Assembly (NCBI GenBank): GCA_963082975.1
Contig: OY720344.1
Location: forward strand, 36,386,033 to 36,450,032
Reading direction: 5' to 3'
DNA: 64,000 bases
From: Labia minor
Lineage: Eukaryota; Arthropoda; Insecta; Dermaptera; Spongiphoridae
Each line of letters begins with the position of its first letter. The stretch's first letter is position 1. Below the pieces are notes generated by a model. It did no database searches, had not been told where the DNA came from, and worked only from the letters and a program-made list of their open reading frames with translations. Shown piece by piece: positions 49,347-60,774 of this stretch. A program made the translations under genes and the position numbers.

Positions 49347-49450
49347 GCGCTCGCTCTTTCTCTCTAACCATATTCTATAGCTATTTCTCGAGCCTATATT
49401 TACTAATCAACTAAATTCTCTCGATTGCATTAACTATCCTCTCCATATGT
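48890..49450. other. GC-richer intronic island with CA and CT microsatellites
   Basis: G-rich start (gtagcgggggagggggagtag), CpG in cgagtgcgagagcgagtgag, a CA-rich patch and a (CT)n tract at 49322-49347. The small ORF at 49028-49219 is unrecognised. Candidate intronic enhancer. Confidence 0.35.
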
Positions 49451-49454
49451 GCCT

Positions 49455-50488
49455 AATAAACAAAAAAAAAATCTTTTTTTCCTATATTTTTAATATTTTT
49501 TTTTATTCAATCGATTTTATTTGGTTTTTAAAATATATTTAATTAAAATTTTATTAATCCAAGTTTGAAAAATCAATACACTTCTCATATTAATTTGTAT
49601 TTATATATAGGATTAAAAAATTTTAAAACTAAAACTATTATTGAATAACATTTTTGAACAAAGTTTTTTACATAGGTACATATTCCTATATGGATATATT
49701 AATAAATTATAAAGAAAAAACAAATATTAAACATTTCATCTATAGTTCAATAATTCATTCATTAACCACGATTTATAAAAAAGTAGATTAAATGAATATT
49801 AATTAGATATACTTATTATTAGTTATATAACTAGATAGATAAATAATTAACAATAAATTAAAAACTAATTTTTAGAGTAATTCTATTAATTTCGAATATT
49901 ATTTCTATATAATCTTCCATATCACATTACTATTATTATTAATCTTATTTTATCCAATATATTATGTTTTATTATAAACTTATTCAAAATTTATAATTTA
50001 ACAATATACAAAATTAGTTATATATAATTTTATAATTATAATTATTTAACATTTATTTATGAAAATTATTCAACGGAACTTTCTTAAAATCTTAGATAAA
50101 TTATAATAAACAGTTGTATTTATGGAAATCTTTATCTTATCGTTAATTCAATAATCTGTTAAATTTCAATTATTTCTTGATTTTTAGATAATACGCAGGG
50201 AATAATTTTTAGTCCCGTTGTTTTAATAATAGTTGTAATGTAATAATGAATGCAAGTATGTAATTAAACTGCCAGAAATTGAAATACTCTATACATACAT
50301 ATATTAATTAAAATTCGTGAACTAAACTGTCCAAATCATACATTTAAGTTCTCTTTTTAATCATATTAACTGTGAAAATGGGAAATGAGAATTAATTGGT
50401 CATCAAGTTGAAGAATATTTAAAAATTTAATTTTAAATCTTAATTCTCTCTCTTGACATAAAAATACTTATATTTTTTAAAAATAGAT
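49455..50488. other. AT-rich intronic sequence, nothing recognised
   Basis: No coding or repeat boundary recognised. Confidence 0.5.
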
Positions 50489-50497
50489 ACTAACAAT

Positions 50498-51677
50498 CAG
50501 GGCTTCGAACCGTTATTTTTTTCGTTTCGGTTTTCGTTCCGGTTCAATAAAAAAAAAAATATCAGTTCGGTTCCGGTTTTCGTTCCGGCAAAAATAACGG
50601 TTTTTTCGGTTTTCGGTTTTCGGTTCAGCTCCGATTAATTAATTTTAAAGACCTTTTATTTGTATTAGAAATTTAGGTCGGGGTATGCCGAGTCTGCCAT
50701 AAATATATAAAAATATTTCTTGCTACCACCCTAAATCATACTACATGAATTGATACAATATAAAATAAATAATAATAATTAATTAAAGGTATAATAATTA
50801 GAAGTATATAATATAAGATGTTAATATAATTTATTAAACGAAACAAATAAGTATGAATATTTTTTTACATCCTTCTACTTTCAAACACTCAACAAACGAA
50901 ACAAATTCGTATATTTAATGTTAAAGTATACAGGATTCTTGGATATATTTACTTATAATTATAACTATAATTATAAAAGATGAAAATAATACCTCTAATT
51001 ATTAAAATATCTTCTAATATATTTTTATTTAAACTATTTCTATTGTCTCGTAAAATAAACTTTAAACCAGAGAAAGCTCTTTCAACTCTAACTTGTGTTG
51101 CAGTAGCTCCTAAAACCACCATTGCAATTTTGTATAAATGAGGATATGTATTTTTATTTTCCTCCCAAAATTCTAAAATAAGTTTTTTACTGTCTAATCT
51201 TCGTACTTGGTCAAAGGTATTCAATATTTGTTTAAATTTATTTAATAATTTTATTTATATTTATGAATCATTTTCTTTATATCAATACATAACCCTGTAA
51301 CAAATGGAATAAATAATTTAAAAAATTAATACTATCATTAAATCAAAATATCACTATTAAACAAACGATGAAAACATTAAATTCTATATTGCGACTACGA
51401 GATGCTGCCAACACAACCGAAGGGAGAGTATGACTAGGACACTAATTTTTGAAACAAAGTTTTTAGCGACACCATGCAGTGCGAGGCATAACTAAGTGAA
51501 AAAAATTCGGGCTTGGGTGTTGCCAAAACACCTCTTGTGGCAACTCTGGATTGAACACGTACTGAACTGAAATAAACCGATATTATTTTTTTCGGTTCAG
51601 TTCCGGTTTTCGTTCCGACAAAAATACCGGTTTTTTTCGGTTTTCGGTTTTCGGTTCAGTTCCGGTTCGAAGCCCTG
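50498..51677 (-). mobile_element. Internally deleted hAT transposon with TIRs, TSD and subterminal direct repeats
   Basis: 1180 bp bounded by perfect 15-bp TIRs (cagggcttcgaaccg / cggttcgaagccctg) and a perfect 8-bp target duplication ctaacaat (50490-50497 and 51678-51685). It is flanked internally by a nearly identical 60-bp direct repeat rich in ttttcggttc (50571-50630 and 51601-51660). It retains a C-terminal transposase piece on the minus strand. The full element would be expected to be several kilobases, so most of the transposase is missing. Confidence 0.95.
50949..51224 (-). pseudogene. hAT transposase C-terminal dimerisation domain remnant
   Basis: The minus strand reads FWEENKNTYPHLYKIAMVVL followed by GATATQVRVERAFSGLKF and RDNRNSLNKNILEDILIIRG. 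This is the signature of the hAT family C-terminal dimerisation domain (ATQV.VERAFS, L...LEDILII). Only about the last 80 residues remain; the BED zinc finger and RNase H-like catalytic residues are absent. It lies centrally in the TIR-bounded element. Confidence 0.93.
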
Positions 51678-51689
51678 CTAACAATAAGA

Positions 51690-52230
51690 TAAATGAAATA
51701 TGTTATTTGGATATATAATTAAGTATAAGGAAATATGTAGGAAATTATAGTAGAAATTAATAAATATATATAAATTTGTTTTAAAGCATTTTTTATCATT
51801 TATTATTAATTAAATTAAATTAAATTAACTTGGAATTTATAATTGAACAGAGAGAATTTTAAATTTTTTAGTTTCAAATTTCTTTTTTTTGTCCTCTAAA
51901 GTTCAAATAATTTCAAGTATTTGAGAAATTGTGTATTTTTTTAAATTTTTTTATTTAAGCATAAAAAAATGGCAAATTTGTGTGATTATAACAAAACCAT
52001 TGTTTAATTTTCATTAAGGCCTACTCGGACTTTTAGCATAGCTTATAATTTTAATTACAAATAAATTACTAGATCATCGCTCATGGTTATAGCCCCATGA
52101 AAATTTCGATTTATTCAACGTTGATGGAAATTGATCTTCGGTCAGGTTAAGAAATACCAACTCCTCTCTCAGGAGAAAAACAAAAATCTGAATACAGATA
52201 ACGCGAAGTTGTTTTTGTTTTTATTTTTAT
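51690..52230. other. AT-rich intronic sequence, nothing recognised
   Basis: No coding or repeat boundary recognised. Confidence 0.45.
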
Positions 52231-52234
52231 TTTT

Positions 52235-52690
52235 GTTATGTTTGCAAATAAAAATGGCAAATGGCTGGCTTGCTGTCTCTCTCCGTCGGGTCTTTTCGGC
52301 CGTCTGCCTCTGTTTCCTTTTCTCTGTTTCTATTTATATATTCAATGGGGACCTCCCTTTCACCCTCTCCACTCTTCTCATCTCCTACACCGCCACCACC
52401 TCGTACAACAACCTCCCTCTCTTTCCAACCCCAAAACCCTCCTCCCCTACCCTTTCCCTCTTTATTCACGCTCTTGCGCTAACATTTCCCTACTTCTCCA
52501 CCCTTTGATTTGCTTTCTCTTTTGTATAAACGCTTACACTCATTCTCTCTCACTCGCTCTCTCGCTCTATCAACCCCATCCTCCTCTCCTTCCACCCCAT
52601 CTCTCTTTCTCTCTCTGTTTTATCACTCTCTCATTTATTGCAAAGTGCATTTGCGTAACAGAGAAGGAATGCAATCTATACATACATTCA
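52235..52690. other. Pyrimidine-rich (C/T) intronic island
   Basis: About 450 bp dominated by C and T on the + strand, with CTCTCTCGCTCT-type runs. Long ORFs in all three + frames (for example 52238-52702) are Ser/Leu/Pro/Phe-rich translations of the pyrimidine bias, not genes. On the opposite strand it is a GA-rich tract. Confidence 0.5.
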
Positions 52691-52699
52691 TACAATATA

Positions 52700-53300
52700 T
52701 AATACCTTTTTTTTATATTTCAATAAAATAATTTATTAAAAATAAAACTAAAATAAAAAAAAACAATAAATATTTTTCGAACCAAAACGAATAACAAAAA
52801 CAAAAGAATATTAAATGAATTATCTGTTCGACAAGTTATATATATATTAATATTTAAAAATTTTTCATATTATAATAATAGACGATATTGTCTCTGTATA
52901 TTTATGTTACATATCTCTATATCTATAAAATATATGTAGATATATCTGGTATACAAATATACATGAAGAAAGGAATTGGAATGAAATTTTGTTCAGATTT
53001 AGTTTAATATGTCGAACATTGAAAAGTTTTTATTGGAAAAATTAAAAAAGAAATTCAAATAAATTTGATCAAAATTTTATTTTAATGTAAGATAAATGAA
53101 AAAATTATAAAATTAAAAATTTTAATTGAATCATTAGATATTTTTCAAAATTTTTATCAGTATTGATTGTCAAGGGCAAGAATTATTTGTTTTAGTCTAA
53201 GTTAATAATATTGAAATTATTAATAAATTTATATTAAAATATTATAAAAACCTTTGAAAACCCCCTATAAAAATCACATATTTCGGACTCCTTTAAAGAG
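52700..53300. other. AT-rich intronic sequence, nothing recognised
   Basis: No coding or repeat boundary recognised. Confidence 0.5.
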
Positions 53301-53309
53301 TTGTTGTGA

Positions 53310-53583
53310 AGGTAATTTTGGGATTTTGTGTCTTAATATGTATGACCATGTTGATGTCTTGGGTTGATTGTTGATTTGATAGTGTTAGTATTAGTACTAG
53401 CATAGGAAATACTTCGAAACTAAAAACACAATAAGTGAAACAATACCTACAAATCCATTCAACCCAAAACATCATGACTCATGGTTACACAAACTAAGAC
53501 CCAGAAAATTCATTTCCCAAAGCTCTCATGAAATTGGAAAATGGGTACCGAAACACTGAAATTCACATCTCACTAACTAACGT
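53310..53583. mobile_element. Fold-back (MITE-like) repeat, copy 2
   Basis: The left arm (about 53313-53367, with tatgaccatgttgatgtc, ttgggttga) pairs imperfectly with the right arm (about 53455-53519, ttcaacccaaaacatcatg, tggttacacaaactaagac). Relative of 7548-7825. No coding capacity. Confidence 0.55.
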
Positions 53584-54029
53584 GTATTAACAATTAAAAT
53601 ATAACTAAAAATGATCATATTGAATTTTGAAATAGAATTCATTCTGTTTTAATTATTACAATGCGCACTTACTAATTTCTTCTAACTATTCAAAATTATT
53701 TTATTTAATTGAATATCTTTTTACTATTATTTTTGTACAAGTATTTATTTCATCAATTATCTTCTTTATTAAATTTCCAATTCAAATTTTTATTTTCAAT
53801 AAATAGTTTATGAAATATGTTATCAAAAAAAAAAACAAAAATCACTTCAGTTTTAATATATTATACATTTTTGTTGACTAATACAATATTATAAATGTCA
53901 TTTAGTATATTCTTAAAAGAAATGTAATATAAAGAAAAATGAAGAATATTATTAAATCCATAATTATAACTAGATTATAAACATAATACTAAATAAGTCC
54001 ATACATTGAAATTTGATTCTTTTGGAATA

Positions 54030-54350
54030 TTGGAGCCATACTTCTTTCCTTTTTGGTGTTGAATGGAGGAAGAAAAATGCATTGTCTACTCTTATCCAGA
54101 TTGGCTATCCATAAATGGATATGCCAGTGGATCGCATGTAGATAGAGGGTCATCCGTCTATTTCAGTGGGTATCAAATTACACCACTCCAATTGGAAAGG
54201 TTCTACTTCTCTCCTGGCAGGAGAAGCAAACCTTCACGTGAAGAAGAATGAAATGAATGAGAATGAATGAATGGTAGAATACCAAACTGATAAGAGACTC
54301 CGAAACAGTAAACCAATGAAAAGACACGTTTCCGTACAATAACAACTCTA
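54030..54350. other. Balanced intronic island with hairpin
   Basis: An open frame 54063-54251 (MEEEKCIVYSYPDWLSINGY ...) matches no family I know. A perfect short hairpin cttctctcctggcaggagaag lies near 54208-54228. It could be a conserved element or transposon scrap. Confidence 0.25.
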
Positions 54351-54354
54351 GATA

Positions 54355-55400
54355 GGTATTTGAATGAAAACATATTCAATCAGAAACATTATTGAAAAAT
54401 TCATTTTTCGCATTTCTTTTTTTTTTTTTGGATTTTAAAATTTCAATTAATTAAATCAGTGATATTTTTAAGTATACAATTTTACTTATCATATATACTG
54501 AATTTGTTTGATATTAACAAAATAGATTAGGATTATTCATTCATTTATTAGTTTTTGATTTCATAATAATAAAATAAATAATAATTTTTTTTTTATATTT
54601 TTCTTATTTTTTTACATATTTAATTTTATTTTGTAAAGCTTAGTTTAATTACTAATAAAGACACAAGTTCCTTTAACCTTTTTATTTTGTTTACAAAATA
54701 TTATCATTTAATGATTAAATCTCATTTAGCCTCACCATGTATTTTATTACAATTTTATTTCTATTCTTTATCATTAATATCCCAATGTACTTTTTCTTTG
54801 CACCTCAATTAAATGAATAATTATTTATTTATTGTATTTTTTTTTGCTCTATTCAAAAATTATTCGTGTCTATGACATTTATATTCCTGCCTCATGCATT
54901 GTTTTACTTTGTCAAATGAAAACCTTTGATTTTTTTGCGATACTTTTCAACTGCGATAGAGAGAACACTAATTATATTTCCATCAGAATTAGGGCTATCT
55001 TGATCGGGGTAGGAATCGATCTTCCCTTAACCCGTATCAAACCATTAAAATAAAAATATAATATATAGTTCATGCAAGGCTAATTTAAATTACCAGTAGT
55101 AAATAATCAAAAGAAAATTAATAATACTAATTATATTCAAATACCTGTATATACACGTATAATACTATACTTTTCATATAAACTAATTACTTATGATAAG
55201 AAAAAAATATGTTAATTTATTTTTTATTTTTAATATAAGTTTATTCTTTAGAAATTATCTAATATATATAATTGAATAAACTATTTTTAATGTGTAAATA
55301 AAATAATAAAAAGTTTCCGATCTATATTTAAATTCTTAATTTTTTTAGAAATTCTTTAAAAGAAATCCCGAAAGATTTAACAAACTAATTGACTTGGTAG
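54355..55400. other. AT-rich intronic sequence, nothing recognised
   Basis: One more balanced phrase (gatcggggtaggaatcgatc, around 54998) resembles a Pol III box B in reverse, but no SINE boundary is seen. Confidence 0.4.
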
Positions 55401-55587
55401 AACGCACTGGCAACCATTGAGGCCCAATTCACAATTTTCATTGAATTCCATTATCGGATTAGATGGAGTTCTTTAGGAGATTGCTTTCGCTCCGAGAGCT
55501 GAGCCATTTTGGATTCCGTTCCGAGAACTTCATGTCCGGATGAGCGAGGGTCGTTCTTCCTTTCACCTCGAAAGGATGGTTGGATGG

Positions 55588-55592
<5 letters not shown>

Positions 55593-55622
<30 letters not shown>
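55593..55622 (+). repeat. Pure 30-nt poly-T tract near a NOL4 acceptor
   Basis: Uninterrupted T run about 90 bp upstream of the exon starting at 55712, followed by A-rich sequence. Length in a clonal assembly may be approximate. Confidence 0.95.
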
Positions 55623-55623
<1 letters not shown>

Positions 55624-55711
55624 AAAAAAAGTAAAATAAAATAGGGAAAAAAAAAGAAAAAAAAAGCCGTCCACAAAGAGCGAATTAACCAGCGAGCGTT
55701 GTTTGTTGCAG

Positions 55712-55977
55712 ATCACGGAGACGTACGCGTTCCTGCCCCGTGAGGCGGTCACCCGCTTCCTGCTCGGCTGCACTGAATGTCAGCGTCGGCCTCGTAGCAC
55801 CTCGCCCCCGGTGACCACCCCCGCCCTAGTGGCGTCACCGCCCCCGCCCGACACCCCCACACCCCCACCGAGTTTACCCCCCACACCCACTCCGACTCCC
55901 ACGCCTACACCCACCCACGCCACATCGCCGCCGACGGCCGCCGCCCAGCAGCAGCCACCGCCCGGACTCTCGCCTAA
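55712..55977 (+). CDS. NOL4: NOL4-family protein, internal coding exon with Pro/Thr-rich insert
   Basis: Exon of 266 nt, entering in phase 0 after the acceptor tttgttgcag and leaving with two bases of a codon (ctaa|gtgagt). It opens with ITETYAFLPREAVTRFLLGC and TECQRRPRS, the direct continuation of the preceding exon and very close to vertebrate NOL4 (SESYAFLPREAVTRFLMSC). The second half is a Pro/Thr/Ala low-complexity stretch with PPPPDTPTPPPS, a run of about seven TP dipeptides, and QQQPPPGLSP. It is encoded by a cytosine-rich imperfect repeat and is probably disordered. Without splicing at 55978 the frame would stop at once (tga), which supports the donor. The exon is strikingly GC-rich against its introns. 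About 90 bp upstream lies a pure run of 30 T. The conserved part is certain; the exact length of the low-complexity part follows from the splice call. Confidence 0.93.
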
Positions 55978-57438
55978 GTGAGTAACACTAATTGCTTCCC
56001 ACCCCGCTTAACATTCAAACACCCCTTGCCTTATGGAACAGACACCAATCGCAGGGGTATTTTACAGATTTTACCATTACAAAAAAAAAACAAAAAAAAA
56101 AACTCCATTTGGATTTCTTATGCATGGAAAATAAAATAACAAAAAAGAATGGATAATTCAAAAAAACATTTTGTTTATTATTTTCAAGACGATTTAACTT
56201 TGTTTACCTGTCAATCAATAACAAATAAAAATATTTTGATAATAATAAATATTGACTTGTAAATGTGCTGCTACAGACACACGACTTGATTAACTTGATT
56301 ATTAATATTATATATACATTATTATCGTCATTAATATCATTTTTTTTAAATAATAATGAAAAATTAGAGCTCACTATATTTATAAAAATAATTATTTTTA
56401 TTTCATTTACTAACTTGAAAATTATCATCTAAAGTAATTATTTAATTTCAATAACAAAGCCATTTCTACAATAGATAACCTTGAGATTCAAAATATATCT
56501 TTATATTCTTTTGTTTTTTTAAAAGTTGTTTTTAATTGTTTATTTATTCTAGAAATTACCTTTTTTAATGAACTTAAATTATTAATATCTCAGTTTATAT
56601 TAAAAATAAATTCATGAAAATAATAATTATTTGAAAATATTTCATTATATATATATATATTCTTTGGTGATTTATAATCGACAAAATTTAAAGTTCATTT
56701 GTCTAATGTAGGGGTCGGTAAACTTTTGTGAGGGAAGAGCCAACAGTAACAATTTACCAAATTTCCAAATTTTTAGAGCCACTAACATTATAACATTTAA
56801 TTAAGATTATATATATATATGATTTTTAATTTAAAATAAATAAACTGTTCTTGGTTGAATGTTTTTATCTTGTTTGCATTATATATTTGTATTGTAATAT
56901 AATATTTTGAGTATTAAAAATATAATAATATAAGTAATTATTATTTGCGCATGGAACTGGAGAGCCACATCTTGATATCGAAAGAGCCATATGCGGCTCG
57001 CGAGCCCTAAATTGTTGACCCTAGACTCTAAGGTGTAAAATGTAATGAACATAATCCCATAGTCAGAAATACATTTTTAACCCGGTGTCAATATTTTACA
57101 CTATATTCTCATTTAGTCCTATTCGTTTTTGTAAATTATAATTTTTAGTTCAACTTTACAACTTAAAACCTTACAAGATAAAAAAATATCTAAACTTTTA
57201 TTTTTTTTACAAAATAATGAGAAATATGACGTATTATTATAATATAATCGTATTTTTTTATATTAAAATTTCCTTCTAAAGTAATAAAGATGTATCCTTA
57301 TTCTTTTGATTTCTATTTTATTAAATTTTTTTAAAAATTTTTATTTTCACTGTCTCTAGTTGTATGCCTTCCCCTATTTTTGATTTTCCATTGTTTTATT
57401 ATCCAAGTTAGAACGGTTTGTATTGTAATGTTTGTTAG
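55978..57438 (+). other. NOL4 intron, about 1.46 kb
   Basis: GTGAGT donor and TTAG acceptor. The intron contains an A-rich tract near its start and a hAT-type MITE (56709-57025). Translations on both sides join through a split Lys codon. Confidence 0.85.
56709..57025. mobile_element. hAT-type MITE in NOL4 intron
   Basis: Begins taggggtcggtaaac and ends attgttgaccctaga, imperfect inverted ends of the CAGGGGTCGGCAAAC type. Possible 8-bp target duplication gtctaatg (56701-56708) and ctctaagg (57026-57033), six of eight matching. The interior carries agagccatatgcggctcgcg near the right end, a motif common in such elements. Confidence 0.65.
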
Positions 57439-57649
57439 ATATGGCGAGGATGTCGACGAGGATGCCTGGTCTCCACGGCCGCGTAGGACGATGACACCCA
57501 TTCGCCCCCGACCCCGTATGGCACAAATTCAGCACGCAGATCTTCTCCTCGCCCCGGCGACCATCGACTACAGCCTTCCAATCACGACCACCTACCTGAA
57601 ACACATGCGCTCGTTGGGTTACAAGGACGAGGACGCCCTAAGGATAGAG
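57439..57649 (+). CDS. NOL4: NOL4-family protein, internal coding exon with DYSLPITTTYLKHM block
   Basis: Exon of 211 nt after the acceptor gtttgttag. Its first base completes the lysine codon split over the intron, and it ends in phase 0 at the donor atagag|gtagga. It reads YGEDVDEDAWSPRPRRTM, then an Arg/Pro-rich linker, then APATIDYSLPITTTYLKHM and RSLGYKDEDALRIE. Vertebrate NOL4 has the equivalent DYNMPITMAYMKHMK at the same distance after the FLPREAVTRF block, so order and spacing agree with the family. The acidic DEDA segment and the basic PRPRR segment before it could contribute to nuclear localisation, but that is inference. The C-terminal half of the family protein must lie in exons beyond this point; I found no convincing candidate up to the end of the window. 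Confidence 0.9.
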
Positions 57650-57739
57650 GTAGGACATTTGCCACACGTGCTCTGTCCCTGCTATCATTTCTTCTTCAAC
57701 CCCTACCATTCACTACACAACTTCCTCAATCGATAAAAC

Positions 57740-58901
57740 ATCCAAACAAATACAAACAACAGATCTCAATTCCAATCCATTGAGAAATCGTTGTCCCAAT
57801 GAAATTTTATAAATTATTTCATTTATTAACATCATTAATTAATAATAAAAAAAACAAACAAATATGTTATTAAATTTAGGTTTATTAATTTATCACTTTT
57901 TGGTATATAAACCGTTTCGCTATATTAACAAGTTGGTTTATTAAATATTAATTTTTATTTCCATTTTTGAGATGTACTCTCTTTTACAATAGTATTTTAT
58001 TTTATTTTTCATTTTTGTTAATTTGTTAAATGTATTAAAGATGTTTTTAATTATGTTACCATTATTTACATTTAGAATTTATTTAATTAATAAAGTTAGA
58101 TAGTTCTTTTAAATAATATAATGAGTTTCTTTTATTTAATATTCCCTTAAAACAAACTATATTTATTATGGTTACCTTACTATTTTCATTAAAATACAGT
58201 TAGTAGTTTTCTAACAAAAAAAAGCTTTTTAATTATCATTTAATTATATAGTAAAATTTCAAATAAATCAATATATTTAAAATCTTAGTTCTTTCATTTA
58301 CTACAATTAAATAGATAATATGAATATTAATAGTTTTTATTTTATTTACCTAAGCACAGATTGCAGATATATCATAAAAATTTCCGAAAATTATAATTTC
58401 TAGACGGATGGAATCTTAATATATATATTTAAATTTGAAATTAAAAATATCGTGCCTACAATACACACATTACTTTTTATTTTAAATATACATATACAAT
58501 TTATTATATATCATTAAAAATTTATCAATGATAATAGTAACGATAAAAAATGAGTCGACCATAAAATAAGTCATGCTCAAATTTGAATTTCATTTGAATT
58601 TAATGTTACTATATATCAACTTCCTTTATTTAAAGGAATTACACAGGTATTTTAAGACAAATTATATATATATAATAATATAATAAATTATATCTATATC
58701 TATATTGTTTATTAAAAATTTTGTTTCTTATATAAAAAAAAAACAATTAATTAAAATAATATCTTTTTATCAATCATCATTCATTCTGGCATTCTTTAAT
58801 ATTAAAAATTGTTTATGTTGTATGTTAATGTTCCCGATCAACATGATTAATTAATACTTTTTAGTAATTGGTGTGAAAATTAATATAATCCGCTTTGAAT
58901 A

Positions 58902-58939
<38 letters not shown>

Positions 58940-58955
58940 TAAAATATGATATTAA
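57740..58955. other. AT-rich intronic sequence with TA microsatellite
   Basis: No exon of the NOL4 C-terminus found. (TA)n at about 58901-58932. Confidence 0.45.
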
Positions 58956-58959
58956 TCTA

Positions 58960-59640
58960 TCCCTTAACTTGATCAGATTATCTAGACTATATCTAATGTA
59001 TCACTAGTAGTGATTAAATCCCTTGCTTGGTCCAAGTCCAGTTGGCCTAGCCACTAGCATTCTGAATCAGGAGAGATGGCCTTAATAGTCCTTCCAGATT
59101 ATATACTTATGTTTCAATTAATAATACCATTATACTAGTTGATCCTAGTGAAACATCAAGTAAGGTCTGATTACCTCGGCATAGGCAGAGAGCTAAACTT
59201 CTGACCCTTTCGATTAAAGAAATATTAGCAATCGAATATACTCCCAACTAATATCCATAAAAGTAGTGATTGTTTGCTGAGAAAACAAAAATAACTTCTT
59301 TCATAATTCATCATTCGATGTAGAAGATTTTCATTCCATTCGTTTTTTTTTTTTTTTTTGCTTTTTTTGTAAAAAGTGTGAGACAAGTAATAGAGATGAG
59401 GTTGGGTTGGGGTACAAGAGAGGGTGGATAGATCCGCTTGGTATATTCGAGGGTTATCGATCCGGATCTAGACCGCTGTAAAATAGGCTTAAGGCGGAGA
59501 GGTTTTCTTTCCGGCCATCGATCAAGTTCTCTTGAATTGACTTTTTTTTTAAATAATAAAATTCTCTAATCTTTTTCTTAGGCGTCACTACTTTATTTAC
59601 GGATGATGAATCCCAATGATCTAAATCCAAAGAATGCTAT
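58960..59640. other. Balanced-composition block, candidate regulatory element
   Basis: Mixed sequence including ccaagtccagttggcctag, a T run at about 59343-59359, then gatccgcttggtatattcg and gagggttatcgatccgg. No ORF recognised. An acceptor-like site at 59581 has no matching donor. Confidence 0.3.
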
Positions 59641-59644
59641 ATAT

Positions 59645-60225
59645 ATATATATATTGGTTGATAAAGATTAATTTATAATGTTTTTTCAATTCCGGGGTAA
59701 TAATAAATTAATTTGATATTAATATTTAGCTTCATTTACTCTTAAATAGCATAATTTAATTTTTCTTTCCTATTAATATAATAAATTATATAAAAAAACT
59801 TATATATATTTCAAATAAAAACTAAAGCAATTTGAAAAATATAAATAATATTATATTTTATTACTATATATTGCTACTAATCTGTAATATGTATCGTTAT
59901 TTTATTTTTATATATAATTCCTAACTAAAATAATTATTATCCATTAGAAAACTGATTTAATTGTCAATCTTTTTCATTTTTTTTGCTTTTAACATAAATA
60001 TATTAAATATTTATAAAATACATATATTTATTTATTGTTTGTTTATTAGAAAATGAAAGAGAAGAGAGGGGATTATTTATGGAATTTTAGACCAAAACTT
60101 AGAATGATTTATAAATAAAACAAAGATATATATATATATATATATATTACTATAAGTAGTAGAATAGTTAATATTAAGTTAATATAATATTTAGGTAATC
60201 ATATTTTTCGTTGAAAACTAAATGA
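59645..60225. other. AT-rich sequence, nothing recognised
   Basis: TA tract at about 60126-60147. No coding signal. Confidence 0.5.
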
Positions 60226-60229
60226 AAAA

Positions 60230-60689
60230 TGGACTTGTGTGTGTGTGTGTCTGTGTGTATATTTTTTTTTGAGTGTGGCATTCATTCCTAACGAACGTTG
60301 GTTTTTAAATGGCTGTGAGACAAATCCCCACCCCCACCCATCCATTTGGAGCAAGGAAAAGGTTAAGGTCCCATCCCTCTTTCTATCCACCTTCCGCCAC
60401 CCCCTCAAGTCCCCTTTCAAGCGGAGTCGACATATTCGCCCCCAACCCCTTGCGTGAGTGTCGTAGTTGATGGTCCTCTCACACTACCGTTGCCCTCGAT
60501 TCCACCCCGGTTCTGTTTAGGGGGGTGGTTTGTTTGGGCGCGGGTTGTCGCGTTGCTATGGCAACTCGCGAATACCGGGGGTGGCCCTCTCTAATAGCAC
60601 CCCCTTCCCACACTCAGTACTGCCAGCAGGCGCTTCTATCTAACGCCACAACCCCACTCAGACTAGACTTGCGGATAGAGTATAGACAT

Positions 60690-60723
<34 letters not shown>

Positions 60724-60741
60724 TGAGAGATAGAGATAGAG

Positions 60742-60774
<33 letters not shown>

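Larger units (their letters stand above)
46572..55711 (+). other. NOL4 intron, about 9.1 kb, with hAT elements
   Basis: This intron is defined by the gtaagt donor and the tttgttgcag acceptor, between two exons whose translations join as KRTYRT|ITETYAF. It holds a hAT MITE (47.9 kb), an internally deleted hAT (50.5 kb), a fold-back repeat (53.3 kb) and GC-rich islands at 48.9, 52.2 and 54.0 kb. The remainder is AT-rich without recognisable genes. Confidence 0.85.

Noticed and set aside
52235-52702. Long ORFs up to 154 codons in all three + frames
   Set aside because: They are translations of a C/T-biased tract (Ser, Leu, Pro, Phe) open in every frame, with no domain or splice context.
55459-55773. 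104-codon minus-strand ORF opposite NOL4 exon
   Set aside because: It runs through the poly-T tract as poly-Lys and overlaps the real + strand exon, so it is an antisense shadow.
59582-59640. Possible next NOL4 exon after a good-looking acceptor (tctttttcttag)
   Set aside because: No donor is present before the TA tract, and the translation (ASLLYLRMMNPNDLN) does not resemble the family. It is a chance acceptor.
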